Part shown: positions 1-8,278 of the stretch, piece by piece | How the letters are laid out: every line of letters begins with the position of its first letter | Numbering within the stretch: the first letter of the stretch is position 1 | Assembly (NCBI RefSeq): GCF_019458025.1 | Contig: NZ_JAHZUY010000016.1 | Span: 1 to 55,852 of the forward strand | Direction of reading: 5' to 3' | Length of the DNA: 55,852 nt | DNA from: Caldovatus aquaticus | GTDB taxonomy: Bacteria > Pseudomonadota > Alphaproteobacteria > Acetobacterales > Acetobacteraceae | Notes under the pieces: generated by a model | Database searches by the model: none | What the model saw: the letters and a program-made list of their open reading frames with translations, nothing else | Told to the model about the DNA's origin: nothing | Position numbers and translations under genes: made by a program

Positions 1-79
1 CGGGGGCGGGCGGGCGCCGCCCCGCCGCGCCGCCGGGGCGGAGCGGCCGCTCCCCCTCCCGGCGCCGGGGCCGCGATCC

Positions 80-706
80 TCAGGCCGCGGCCCGCGCCTC
101 CGCGCTCCGCCCCGCCAGCCGCGCCGCGATCTCGGCCACGTGCCGCCCCTGCCAGCGCGCCAGCGCGAGCTCGTTCTCGCTCGGCATCCGCTTGCCGTCC
201 GTGCCGGCGAGGGTGGTAGCGCCGTAGGGGCTGCCGCCGGTGATCTCGTCCATGCGCAACTGGCCGGCCGCGGCATAGGGCAGGCCGACCTGGACCATGC
301 CATGGTGGAGCATCATGGTGTGGATCCCCATCAGGGTCGTCTCCTGCCCGCCGTGCTGCGTGGCGGTGGAGACGAAGGCGCTGCCCACCTTGCCGACGAG
401 CGCGCCCCGCGCCCACAGGCTTCCCGTCTGGTCCCAGAAATTCGCCATCTGCGCCGCCATCCGCCCGTAGCGGGTCGGCGTGCCGACGATGATCGCGTCG
501 TACTGGTCGAGCTCCTGCGGGCTCGCGACCGGCGCCTTCTGGTCGAGCTTGGCGCCCGCCTGGCGCGCCACCTCCTCGGGCACGAGCTCGGGCACGCGCT
601 TGACCACCACCTCGGCCCCCGCCTCGCGGGCGCCCTCGGCTACCGCCTCGGCCAGCCGCTCGGTGTGGCCGTACATCGAATAGTAGAGCACGAGAATCCT
701 CGCCAT
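80..706 (-). CDS. wrbA: NAD(P)H:quinone oxidoreductase, WrbA type
   Basis: A 208-residue flavodoxin-like protein of the WrbA family, which uses FMN and NAD(P)H for two-electron reduction of quinones in the cytoplasm and so limits redox cycling. The FMN phosphate loop SMYGHTE is near residues 10-16, followed by [16 protein letters not shown] and GGSPYGA, all typical flavin contacts of the family. Length is normal for WrbA. I chose the internal ATG at 706 because the protein then begins [10 protein letters not shown] as family members do, and a GGGAG-like ribosome site precedes it; the in-frame upstream ATG at 805 would add 33 unrelated residues. It is divergent from the DUF1800 gene with about 116 bp between starts. 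Confidence 0.93.
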   Translation of the reverse strand: MARILVLYYSMYGHTERLAEAVAEGAREAGAEVVVKRVPELVPEEVARQAGAKLDQKAPVASPQELDQYDAIIVGTPTRYGRMAAQMANFWDQTGSLWARGALVGKVGSAFVSTATQHGGQETTLMGIHTMMLHHGMVQVGLPYAAAGQLRMDEITGGSPYGATTLAGTDGKRMPSENELALARWQGRHVAEIAARLAGRSAEARAAA

Positions 707-822
707 GTCCGGTAGGCTCCCTGGTCTCGGGTCAGGGGCGAGATAGGAACCGCCTGGCGGTCCGGGAACATCGGCGCGGCCGATAAGCTTCATTACAATC
801 GGCAATGAGGGGGCGCATTATC

Positions 823-2268
823 ATGCCCCCGGCACCCCGGGCCCCACGGTTGCGCGGCATGGAGATCCAGAGCGTCGTCGCCTCGGTCCGTTTCGGCCTC
901 GGCCGCCGCCCGGACGATCCCGTCCCGGCCGATCCGGCGGCGTGGCTGGAGCGCCAGCTCGCCGCGCCACCCGCGCCCCTCCCGGCCGAGGGCTACGCCG
1001 GCATCCCGGCCGCCTTCGCAGCGATCCGGGCCGACCGCGAAACCGCCCGCGCCGCGCGGGAGGCGCAGGCGAGGATGGCGGGGAGCGACGGCGCCGCGCG
1101 GCGCGAAGGGGCGGAGGGGATGGCGGCCCCGGAGCCGCCGCCCGGCCCGGCCGGCGCGCCGCCGCCGGCGTTCGAGCGGCCGCGCCTGATCCGCGCGGCG
1201 GGCCAGGCCTGGCTCGCGCATGCTCTCGCGACCGAGGCCGCGTTCCCGGTCCGGCTGGCCAATTTCTGGCTCAACCACTTCACGGTCAGCCGGCGCCATC
1301 CCGATGCCGGCGCCTTCCTCGGCGACTTCCTGCGCACCGCCATCCATCCGCACGTGACGGGCCGGTTCGCCGACATGCTGCTCGCCGTCGCGCGCCACCC
1401 GGCGATGCTGATCTATCTCGACAACGCCGGCTCGGTCGGGCCGAACAGCCGGGCGGGACTGCGCCTGGGCCGCGGGCTCAACGAGAACCTGGCGCGCGAG
1501 ATCCTCGAGCTGCACACGCTCGGCCGCGCCGGCGGCTACGCCCAGGCCGACGTCACCGCGCTCGCCCGCATCCTGACCGGCTGGTCCGTCGAGGGCAGGC
1601 GCGAGCCGCTCGGCTTCGTCTTCCGCGCCGCCGCCCACGAGCCGGGCGAGAAGGTGCTGCTGGGCCGGCGCTTCGCGGAGGGCGAGGAGGGCGGGATCGC
1701 CGCGCTGCGCTGGCTCGCCGAGCATCCCGCCACGCACCGCCACCTCGCGACGAAGCTCGTCCGCCACTTCGTCGCCGACGATCCGCCGCCCGCCGCGGTG
1801 GACCGCGTCTTCGCCACGCTGCGCGACACGCGCGGCGACCTCGGCGCCGCCGCCCGGGCGCTGATCCGCCTGCCGCAGGCGTGGTCGCCGCCGCTGACGA
1901 AGCTCCGCGCGCCGCTCGACTACACGCTCGCCGTGCTGCGCGCGCTCGGGATGCCGCCCGACCTCGCGGCGGGGATCGCCTTCCGCGACCTGCCGCGGCT
2001 CGGCCAGCCGCTCTGGGCCGCGCCGGCGCCGAACGGCTGGGCGGACCAGGCCGCCGAATGGGCCGCGCCGGAGGGGATCCTGCGGCGCATCGAGTGGGCG
2101 CACGCGCTTGCCGGGCGCGCGGCGCGCCGCGTGGACGCGCGCGCGCTCGCCGCGGCGGTGCTCGGCCCGCTCGCCCATCCCGACACGCTGCGCGAGGCGG
2201 GACGCGCCGGCTCGGCGCGCGACGCCCTCACCCTCGTGCTCGCCAGCCCGGAGTTCCAGCGCCGATGA
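823..2268 (+). CDS. DUF1800 family protein
   Basis: A protein of about 481 residues belonging to the DUF1800 family, whose biochemical role is not established. Visible family hallmarks are RLANFWLNHFTVS, NLAREILELHTLG, ILTGWSV and LATKLVRHFVAD. The start at 823 is preferred because GAGGGGG lies about 9 bases upstream; ATG 805 and ATG 859 are alternatives, and the family-like sequence begins at 859 (MEIQSVVASVRFGLGRRP). A TACAAT hexamer at 794-799 could be a -10 element, but no good -35 accompanies it. The stop overlaps the start of the DUF1501 gene (ATGA), so the two are almost surely co-translated, a pairing seen in many bacteria. Confidence 0.88.
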   Translation: MPPAPRAPRLRGMEIQSVVASVRFGLGRRPDDPVPADPAAWLERQLAAPPAPLPAEGYAGIPAAFAAIRADRETARAAREAQARMAGSDGAARREGAEGMAAPEPPPGPAGAPPPAFERPRLIRAAGQAWLAHALATEAAFPVRLANFWLNHFTVSRRHPDAGAFLGDFLRTAIHPHVTGRFADMLLAVARHPAMLIYLDNAGSVGPNSRAGLRLGRGLNENLAREILELHTLGRAGGYAQADVTALARILTGWSVEGRREPLGFVFRAAAHEPGEKVLLGRRFAEGEEGGIAALRWLAEHPATHRHLATKLVRHFVADDPPPAAVDRVFATLRDTRGDLGAAARALIRLPQAWSPPLTKLRAPLDYTLAVLRALGMPPDLAAGIAFRDLPRLGQPLWAAPAPNGWADQAAEWAAPEGILRRIEWAHALAGRAARRVDARALAAAVLGPLAHPDTLREAGRAGSARDALTLVLASPEFQRR

Positions 2269-3506
2269 GCCCCGATCCGCCCCCGACCCGCCGCCGGCTG
2301 CGCGCCGGGCGCCGCGGCTTCCTGCTCGGCCTCTCCGCCGCCGTCGCCCTGGGAGGGGCGCGGCTCGCCCTCGCCGACGCGCCGGGCGAGCGGCGCCTGG
2401 TCGTCGTGCTGCTGCGCGGGGCGCTGGACGGGCTCGCCGCCGTGCCGGCCTACGGCGATCCGCACCATGCCGCGCTGCGCGGCCCGCTCGCCCTGCCCGA
2501 GCCGGGGCAGGAGGGGGGCGCGCTCGATCTCGGCGGGCGGTTCGGCCTGCATCCGCGGCTGCGCACGCTGCATGCGCTCTACTGCGCGAACGAGGCGCTG
2601 GTGGTGCACGCCGTCGCCGGGCCCTACCGCAGCCGCAGCCACTTCGAGGCGCAGGACGCGCTGGAGAGCGGCGCCGAGAGGCCGCGCTCCAGCGGCTGGC
2701 TGAACCGCGCGCTGGCGGCGGCGCGGCCGGCGGCCGCGGCGCCGGCGGCCGCGCTCGCGGTCGGCACCGGCGTGCCGCTGCTGCTGCGCGGGCCGGCGGC
2801 GGTGCACAGCTACGCGCCGCAAGGCCTGGCGCAGCCGGAAGCGGACCTGCTCGCCCGCCTGCTCGCGCTGCACGCGCGCGATCCGCTGCTCGGCCGCGCG
2901 GTCGCCGAGGGGCTGCGCGACCGGGGGTTCAACGCGGCCGTCCTTGCCGGGACCGAGGCGGCGACGGGCGGCGGCGCCGGTGGGGCGGGCCCGCGCGGGC
3001 CGGGCGCCTTCGCCGCGCTCGCGGCGGCGGCGGGACGGCTGCTCGCCGCGGCCGGCGGGCCGCGCGTCGCCGCGCTCGAGCTCGGCGGCTGGGACACCCA
3101 CGCGGCGCAGGCGGCGCGGCTGCTGCAGCCGCTCGGCGCGCTCGACGACGGCATCGCCGCGCTGCGCGAGGCCCTCGGCGAGCACTGGCGGCGGACGGCG
3201 GTGCTGGTGATCACCGAGTTCGGCCGCACGGTCCGGGCGAACGGCACGCTCGGCACCGACCACGGCACGGCCGGCGTGGCCTTCGTGCTCGGCGGCGCGG
3301 TCGCGGGCGGCGCGGTGCGGACGACCTGGCCCGGGCTCGCCGAGTCGCAGCTCTTCCAGGGCCGCGACCTGGCGCCGACGACCGACCTGCGCGCGATCGC
3401 CAAGGGGCTGCTGCGCGACCACCTCCGCCTGCCGGAGCGCGCCCTCGCCCAGGCCTTCCCGGGGAGCGAGGCGGTGGCGCCGATGCGCGGGCTGGTGCGC
3501 GCGTAG
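2265..3506 (+). CDS. DUF1501 family exported protein
   Basis: A 413-residue protein of the DUF1501 family, distantly related to alkaline phosphatase/sulfatase folds; function is not established. The N terminus carries a likely Tat signal: arginines 16-17 in [17 protein letters not shown] followed by a hydrophobic stretch and LALADA, so it probably leaves the cytoplasm folded. Conserved family segments [21 protein letters not shown] and GTDHGTAG are present and are candidate metal-site residues. It starts at an ATG overlapping the TGA of the DUF1800 gene. The family association suggests one exported unit, but the substrate cannot be read from sequence. Confidence 0.9.
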   Translation: MSPDPPPTRRRLRAGRRGFLLGLSAAVALGGARLALADAPGERRLVVVLLRGALDGLAAVPAYGDPHHAALRGPLALPEPGQEGGALDLGGRFGLHPRLRTLHALYCANEALVVHAVAGPYRSRSHFEAQDALESGAERPRSSGWLNRALAAARPAAAAPAAALAVGTGVPLLLRGPAAVHSYAPQGLAQPEADLLARLLALHARDPLLGRAVAEGLRDRGFNAAVLAGTEAATGGGAGGAGPRGPGAFAALAAAAGRLLAAAGGPRVAALELGGWDTHAAQAARLLQPLGALDDGIAALREALGEHWRRTAVLVITEFGRTVRANGTLGTDHGTAGVAFVLGGAVAGGAVRTTWPGLAESQLFQGRDLAPTTDLRAIAKGLLRDHLRLPERALAQAFPGSEAVAPMRGLVRA

Positions 3507-3702
3507 CGGGGTGGGGCGCGGCCCCCGGCGGTCTCCGCGCCGCCTCCGCGGCCGGCCGCGCGCGCAGGGGGATGGCGCCCGGCGGTGCGGCGGACCGGTG
3601 CCGGCGCGTTCACGCCCTGGTGACCCGTGCCATGGCAGAGGGGTCAGTGCGGGCCGCCGGCCGGAACGACCGGGCGGCGCCATCACGAGAGGACCCCCCC
3701 CT

Positions 3703-5388
3703 GTGCTGCAGACGCTTTCGATCCGCACCAAGCTGATCGCGGCCTTCGCGGCCCTGCTCCTTTTCACCCTCGGCCTCGGCGCGCTGGCCCTCGACCGCGT
3801 CCAGAGCCTGCGCGCGGACGCCGCGGAACTGGCCGGCAACTGGGTGCCGAGCCTGCGGGCGCTCGGCGCGATGGACAACGCCCTCGCCAACCAGCGGGCC
3901 CAGCTCCTTCTCCACCTGTCCGCGCGCGACGCCCGTGCCAGGCAGGAGATCGAGCGGCGCATCGCCGAGACCGCCCACACCCTCGCCGAGGGACGGCGGG
4001 CCTACGAGCCGCTCGCGACCTCCCCGCAGGAGCGCGCCGGCCTCGCGGAGTTCGACCGGCACCGGGCCGCCTACGAGCAGCACGTGGCGCAACTGCTCGA
4101 TCTGTCCCGGCGGGCCGGGGAGGCGGAGCGGGCGTGGCGGGTGTTCGAGGAGGGGGTGCAGCCGTCCTTCGCCGCCGCCCGGGAGGCGCTGCAGCGCCTC
4201 GTGCGCTTCAACGGCGAGAACGCCGACGCCGCCAGCCGCCGCGCCGACGCCACCGCCGGCGCGGGCCGCGCCCTGATCCTCGGCCTGCTCGCCGCGGCCG
4301 CCGCGATCGGTGCGGCGCTCGCCTTCGCGATCATCCGCGGCGTGGACCGCGACATCGCCTCGGTCCTCGCGCCGATGCGCCAGCTTGCCGCCGGCGACCT
4401 GTCGGCGACGGTGCCGGCGCTGCCGGAGCGGACCGAGATCGGGGCCATCGCGGGCGCCCTGCAGCGCTTCAAGGAGGCGCTGGTCGAGAAGCGCGAGGCG
4501 GATGCGCGCGCCGCCGCCGAGGCCGCCGCCAAGGCGGCGCGGGCCGAGCGCATGGCCGCCAATGTCGCGCGGTTCGAGGCCGAGGCGGGCGAGAGCCTGC
4601 GCAAGGTGAAGGACGCCGCGGCGGAGCTCGACTCCACCGCCGACGCGATGGCGCGCACCGCGCAGCAGGGGCTGGAGCGCGCGACCTCCGTCGCCGCGGC
4701 TTCCGAACAGGCCTCGACCAACGTGCAGACCGTCGCCGCCTCGGCCGAGCAGCTCGCGGCGAGCATCGCCGAGGTGGCGCGCCAGGTGACGGAGAGCGCC
4801 CAGGTCGCGCGGCGCGCGGCGGAGGACGCGCGCGCCACCGACGCCGCCGTTGCCAGCCTCTCCGAGGCGGCGCAGCGGATCGGCGAGGTGGTGCGCCTGA
4901 TCGGCGACATCGCCGGCCAGACCAACCTGCTCGCGCTCAACGCCACCATCGAGGCGGCGCGCGCCGGCGAGGCCGGCAAGGGCTTCGCGGTGGTGGCCTC
5001 GGAGGTGAAGCAGCTCGCCGCGCAGACGGCGAAGGCGACGGATCAGATCGGCGGCCAGATCGCCGCGATGCAGGCGGAGACGAGCCGGGCGGTGGAGGCG
5101 ATCCGCGGCATCGGCCAGACCATCGAGATGATGGAACGGATCACCGCCCAGGTCGCCGCGGCGGCGGAGGAGCAGGCCAGCGCGACACGCGAGATCACGC
5201 GGAGCGTGACCGAGGCCGCGACCGGGACCCGGGACGTCTCGCAGCACGCGGCGGGGATGACGGGAGAGGCACAGCAGGCCGGCGCGGCGGCGGCGCAGCT
5301 CCGCTCCTCGTCCCAGGCGCTGGCGCGCGAGGCCGAGGCGCTGCGGGCGCAGGTGGAACGGTTCCTCGCCGAGGTGCAGGCGGCCTGA
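3703..5388 (+). CDS. Methyl-accepting chemotaxis protein
   Basis: A transmembrane chemoreceptor of 561 residues. The layout is a short cytoplasmic N terminus, TM1 around residues 10-32, a helical periplasmic sensor of about 150 residues, TM2 near 188-210, a HAMP domain, and a long coiled-coil signalling domain. The hairpin tip [19 protein letters not shown] at about residue 404 and [15 protein letters not shown] are the CheA/CheW-contacting segment. The start is taken as GTG at 3703, with GAGAGGA about 10 bases upstream; an ATG at 3511 would add 64 Arg/Pro-rich residues that do not belong to the family. No chemotaxis operon adjoins it, so it is an orphan receptor. The ligand is unknown. Confidence 0.92.
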   Translation: MLQTLSIRTKLIAAFAALLLFTLGLGALALDRVQSLRADAAELAGNWVPSLRALGAMDNALANQRAQLLLHLSARDARARQEIERRIAETAHTLAEGRRAYEPLATSPQERAGLAEFDRHRAAYEQHVAQLLDLSRRAGEAERAWRVFEEGVQPSFAAAREALQRLVRFNGENADAASRRADATAGAGRALILGLLAAAAAIGAALAFAIIRGVDRDIASVLAPMRQLAAGDLSATVPALPERTEIGAIAGALQRFKEALVEKREADARAAAEAAAKAARAERMAANVARFEAEAGESLRKVKDAAAELDSTADAMARTAQQGLERATSVAAASEQASTNVQTVAASAEQLAASIAEVARQVTESAQVARRAAEDARATDAAVASLSEAAQRIGEVVRLIGDIAGQTNLLALNATIEAARAGEAGKGFAVVASEVKQLAAQTAKATDQIGGQIAAMQAETSRAVEAIRGIGQTIEMMERITAQVAAAAEEQASATREITRSVTEAATGTRDVSQHAAGMTGEAQQAGAAAAQLRSSSQALAREAEALRAQVERFLAEVQAA

Positions 5389-5481
5389 GCGGGGCGGCGC
5401 CGCACGGCCCGGGAGACGCCCGCGGCGCCGGGGGGCGGCGCCGCGCCGTATGCGGGGGCAAGGACGGCGGCGGGCGGGCGG

Positions 5482-6375
5482 TCAGCGCGCCTCCAGCCGC
5501 CGCTCCGCGATCTGCTGCTTCATGCTCTTCTGCAGCTTCTCGAAGGCGCGCACCTCGATCTGGCGCACCCGCTCCCGGCTGATGCCGTACTGCTGCGAGA
5601 GCTCCTCGAGCGTGGTCGGCTCGTCCTTCAGCCGCCGCTCGATCAGGATGTGGCGCTCGCGGTCGTTGAGGGTCTTGAGCGCCTCGTTGAGCAGGCGGCG
5701 ACGGTTGGACATGTCCTCCCGCTCCGCGATCTCCGTCTCCTGGCTCTCGCTCTCGTCCACCAGCCAGTCCTGCCACTCGCCCTCGCCGTCGGTGCGCACC
5801 GGGGCGTTCAGCGAGTGGTCCGGCGAGGCGAGGCGCCGGTTCATCGAGACCACGTCCTGCTCCGGCACCTGCAGCATCTTGGCGATCTTCGCCACCTGCT
5901 CGGGCTTCAGGTCGCCCTCCTCGAGGGCGGACATCTGGCCCTTGAGGCGGCGCAAGTTGAAGAAGAGCTTCTTCTGCGCCGCGGTGGTGCCCATCTTCAC
6001 CAGCGACCAGGAGTGCAGGATGTACTCCTGGATCGCGGCGCGGATCCACCACATGGCGTAGGTGGCGAGGCGGAAGCCGCGGTCCGGGTCGAACCGCTTC
6101 ACCGCCTGCATCATGCCGACGTTGCCCTCGGAAATCAGTTCGCCGAGCGGCAGGCCGTAGCCGCGATAGCCCATGGCGATCTTGGCGACGAGCCTGAGAT
6201 GCGACGTGACCAGCTTGTGCGCCGCCTCGACGTCCCCGTGCTCCTTCCAACGCTTGGCGAGGGCGTATTCCTCTTCCGGCGTCAGCATGGGGAACTTGCG
6301 GATCTCCTGCAGATACCGCGTGAGGTTCCCCTCCGGCGCCACAGGGATGACCGAGCTGGAAGCCATGATGTTCAT
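5482..6375 (-). CDS. rpoH: RNA polymerase sigma factor RpoH (sigma32)
   Basis: Heat-shock sigma factor of 297 residues. Region 2 (SEGNVGMMQAVKRFDPDRG and YAMWWIRAAIQEYI), the RpoH box QKKLFFNLRR that separates sigma32 from sigma70, and region 4 (GISRERVRQIEVRAFEKLQ) are all intact. It directs transcription of chaperone and protease genes. AGGAGG lies 3 bases before ATG 6375 and 12 bases before ATG 6366, so either start is possible; 6375 is given. It has its own promoter (6543-6571) and lies downstream of rluD on the same strand. Plausible regulon members in this window are the two hsp20 genes. Confidence 0.96.
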   Translation of the reverse strand: MNIMASSSVIPVAPEGNLTRYLQEIRKFPMLTPEEEYALAKRWKEHGDVEAAHKLVTSHLRLVAKIAMGYRGYGLPLGELISEGNVGMMQAVKRFDPDRGFRLATYAMWWIRAAIQEYILHSWSLVKMGTTAAQKKLFFNLRRLKGQMSALEEGDLKPEQVAKIAKMLQVPEQDVVSMNRRLASPDHSLNAPVRTDGEGEWQDWLVDESESQETEIAEREDMSNRRRLLNEALKTLNDRERHILIERRLKDEPTTLEELSQQYGISRERVRQIEVRAFEKLQKSMKQQIAERRLEAR

Positions 6376-6542
6376 CTGCCTCCTGGCCGGCGGGACCGCC
6401 CCGTGACGGCGGGGCCCCTGGCCGGCATGCGATCGGGTGTGTCGAACGTCTCCCGGGCCCGCCCGTGCGGCGTCGCCCCGGTCACGACGGGGCGATTGCG
6501 GCACGGATTCTCTTGGCACCCGGCACCATCCGACAGAGCGGA

Positions 6543-6571
6543 TTTATACGTAGCTTCGCCCCGTTTGGCAA
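6543..6571 (-). promoter_or_regulatory. Sigma70-type promoter of rpoH
   Basis: On the minus strand, TTGCCA (6571-6566), a 17-base spacer and TATAAA (6548-6543). It sits between the rluD stop and rpoH in an unusually AT-rich patch for this genome. Predicted transcription starts near 6536, giving a leader of about 160 bases. Confidence 0.75.
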
Positions 6572-6594
6572 GAAAAACCTAGCGCCCAAGTCGG

Positions 6595-7623
6595 TTACTC
6601 TTCGTTACCCGCCGGCGCCCATCCGCCCAGCCGGGCGAGCAGCCCGGCCATGTCAGCCGGGAGCGGCGATTCGAAGCGCAGCGCCGCGCCGGTCACGGGG
6701 TGGCGGAAGCCGAGCGTCGCCGCGTGCAGCGCCTGGCGCGGGAAGCCGAGGAGCGCGGCCCGCAGCGGCGGCGGCAGGGCGCGCGCAGCAGCGGGAATGC
6801 GCCGCCCATACACCGGATCGCCGACCACCGGGTGTCCCATGTGCGCGAGGTGCACGCGGATCTGATGGGTCCTGCCGGTCGCCAGGCGGCAGCGCAGCAA
6901 GGCGCAGGCGGTGCCGAAGGCGCGCTCGGTGGCGTAGCGGGTGAGGGCGGGCTTGCCGCGGCCTGCCGGCACCACGGCCATGCGCTTGCGGTCGGCGGGA
7001 TGGCGGCCGATCGGGGCCTCGATCGCGCCGGCGGGCGGGGCGGGCAGGCCCCAGGCCAGGGCGAGGTAGGTGCGCTCCAGCTCCTCCCGGCGTTCGGCGA
7101 AGGCGTGCGCGAGCGCACGGTGCGCGCGCTCCGTCTTGGCGACGACCATGACGCCGGAGGTGTCCTTGTCGAGCCGGTGCACGATGCCGGGCCGCTGCTC
7201 GCCGCCGATGCCGGGCAGCTCCGCCCCGGCGTGGGCGAGCAGGGCGTTCACCAGGGTCCCGTCCGGATTGCCCGGCGCGGGATGGACGACGAGGCCGGCC
7301 GGCTTGTCGAGCACGATCAGGTCCGCGTCCTCGTACAGGACGGCAAGCGGTATGGGCTGTGCCACCGGCGTCGCCGGCGCGGGCGGCGGCAGGCGCAGCT
7401 CGTAGCGGGCGCCGGCGCGCACCGGCTGGGCCGGATCGGTGAGCGGCGCGCCGTCGCGGCGGGCATGGCCGGCCTCGATCAGCGCCTTGACGCGCGAGCG
7501 GGAGAGCGAGCCTATCGCGCCGGCGAGGAAGCGGTCGGCCCGCTCGCCGGCGGCAGCCGCCGGGGCGGTGACGGCGATGGTCTCGGCGGAGGGCGGCGGG
7601 GTGGTGTCGGTGCGGGCGCTCAA
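6595..7623 (-). CDS. rluD: 23S rRNA pseudouridine synthase, RluD/RluA family
   Basis: Pseudouridine synthase acting on large-subunit rRNA. An N-terminal S4 RNA-binding domain (GERADRFLAGAIGSLSRSRVKALIEAGHARRDG) precedes the catalytic domain; HRLDKDTSG holds the catalytic aspartate, and GRTHQIRVHLAHMGHPVVGD is also diagnostic. The start is uncertain: TTG 7623 or GTG 7665 are the only in-frame options that include the S4 domain, and neither has a good ribosome site. TTG 7623 leaves about 17 residues before the S4 domain, which fits the family better. Either way the 5' end overlaps the start of the divergent small membrane protein gene. RluD is the best guess within the RluA/C/D group. Confidence 0.9.
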   Translation of the reverse strand: MSARTDTTPPPSAETIAVTAPAAAAGERADRFLAGAIGSLSRSRVKALIEAGHARRDGAPLTDPAQPVRAGARYELRLPPPAPATPVAQPIPLAVLYEDADLIVLDKPAGLVVHPAPGNPDGTLVNALLAHAGAELPGIGGEQRPGIVHRLDKDTSGVMVVAKTERAHRALAHAFAERREELERTYLALAWGLPAPPAGAIEAPIGRHPADRKRMAVVPAGRGKPALTRYATERAFGTACALLRCRLATGRTHQIRVHLAHMGHPVVGDPVYGRRIPAAARALPPPLRAALLGFPRQALHAATLGFRHPVTGAALRFESPLPADMAGLLARLGGWAPAGNEE

Positions 7624-7900
7624 GTGGCTGGTCGCGGTGATGGGCGTGCTGATCCTCGCCGGCACCGTGACGCTGGTGGCCGTGATCGTCCAGCGACTGG
7701 GGGGCGGCGGCGCGGCGGTGACGACGGCGGGGCTCGGCCAGCCGGCCGGGACGCGGATCGCGGGGCTGGCGGCGGCCGGGGACCATCTGGCGATCTGGGT
7801 GGAGCGGCCGGACGGACAAGGCCTGGTGGTGCTGTTCGATCCGCGCCGCGGGCGGGTGGCGGGCGAGATCCGACCGGCGCTGCGCGGGGCGGCCGAGTGA
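7601..7900 (+). CDS. Small single-span membrane protein (DUF6476-like)
   Basis: A protein of about 99 residues with one N-terminal membrane helix (LVAVMGVLILAGTVTLVAVIV) and a small extracytoplasmic part containing GLAAAGDHLAIWVE and GLVVLFDPRRGRVAGEI. The VRALKWLVAVMGVLI opening resembles the DUF6476 family of alphaproteobacteria; function unknown. GTG 7601 is preferred, with GGAGGG seven bases upstream; ATG 7577 and GTG 7604/7610 are alternatives. It overlaps the 5' end of rluD on the opposite strand, so its promoter must lie within rluD. tRNA-Glu follows 68 bp downstream. Confidence 0.72.
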   Translation: MVSVRALKWLVAVMGVLILAGTVTLVAVIVQRLGGGGAAVTTAGLGQPAGTRIAGLAAAGDHLAIWVERPDGQGLVVLFDPRRGRVAGEIRPALRGAAE

Positions 7901-7923
7901 CCCGCGCCGGGACCGCGGGGCGC

Positions 7924-7952
7924 TTGATCCGTTCGGGCGGACGGGGTAGGAA
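7924..7952 (+). promoter_or_regulatory. Candidate promoter of tRNA-Glu
   Basis: TTGATC (7924-7929), a 17-base spacer, then TAGGAA (7947-7952), 16 bases before the tRNA 5' end. The -35 is reasonable and the -10 weak; position and spacing are what support it. Confidence 0.4.
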
Positions 7953-7968
7953 GCCCGCCGCGTCACGG

Positions 7969-8044
7969 GTCCCCTTCGTCTAGAGGCCTAGGACACCGCC
8001 CTCTCACGGCGGCAACACGGGTTCGAATCCCGTAGGGGACGCCA
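7969..8044 (+). tRNA. tRNA-Glu (anticodon CTC)
   Basis: Complete cloverleaf: acceptor GTCCCCT (7969-7975) pairs with AGGGGAC (8034-8040); the anticodon stem CCGCC/GGCGG encloses a seven-base loop with anticodon CTC at 8003-8005; the T arm carries GGTTCGAATCC. The discriminator is G8041 and CCA is encoded at 8042-8044. CTC reads the GAG codons dominant in this GC-rich genome. No integrase or attachment-site repeat is visible nearby. Confidence 0.97.
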
Positions 8045-8063
8045 GGCCCGCCAAGGGCCTGGC
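8041..8063 (+). terminator. Stem-loop at the tRNA-Glu 3' end
   Basis: A perfect 9-bp inverted repeat, GCCAGGCCC (8041-8049) and GGGCCTGGC (8055-8063), with a five-base loop. It begins at the discriminator base and includes CCA. There is no T-tract after it, so intrinsic termination is uncertain; it may block 3' processing enzymes or aid transcript release. Confidence 0.45.
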
Positions 8064-8278
8064 CGCACGCCGTCCGCTTCCCGGTTTGTCGTTCTGCGTT
8101 GCGCGCCCCTCCGCGGGGCGGCGCACGCCGGGCGCCGCGCCTGGCCGTGATCGCCGGCAGCCGGGAGCGAGGCGGGGGAGGGGAGGGGCGCGCATCCTCC
8201 GGCCGCCGGCGCCGCGCGCCTCGTGACGGCGCCGGGGATCGGCGCCGTCGGGTCCATCCCCTCATGCCGCGACGCTCC

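Noticed and set aside
3511-3702. Upstream ATG start for the chemoreceptor
   Set aside because: It would add 64 Arg/Pro-rich residues before the first membrane helix; the GTG at 3703 has a good ribosome site.
7988-8265. Minus-strand frames over and beyond the tRNA-Glu gene
   Set aside because: They are antisense to the tRNA and give the familiar false peptide RDSNPCCRRERAVS/GFEPVLPP; no other support.
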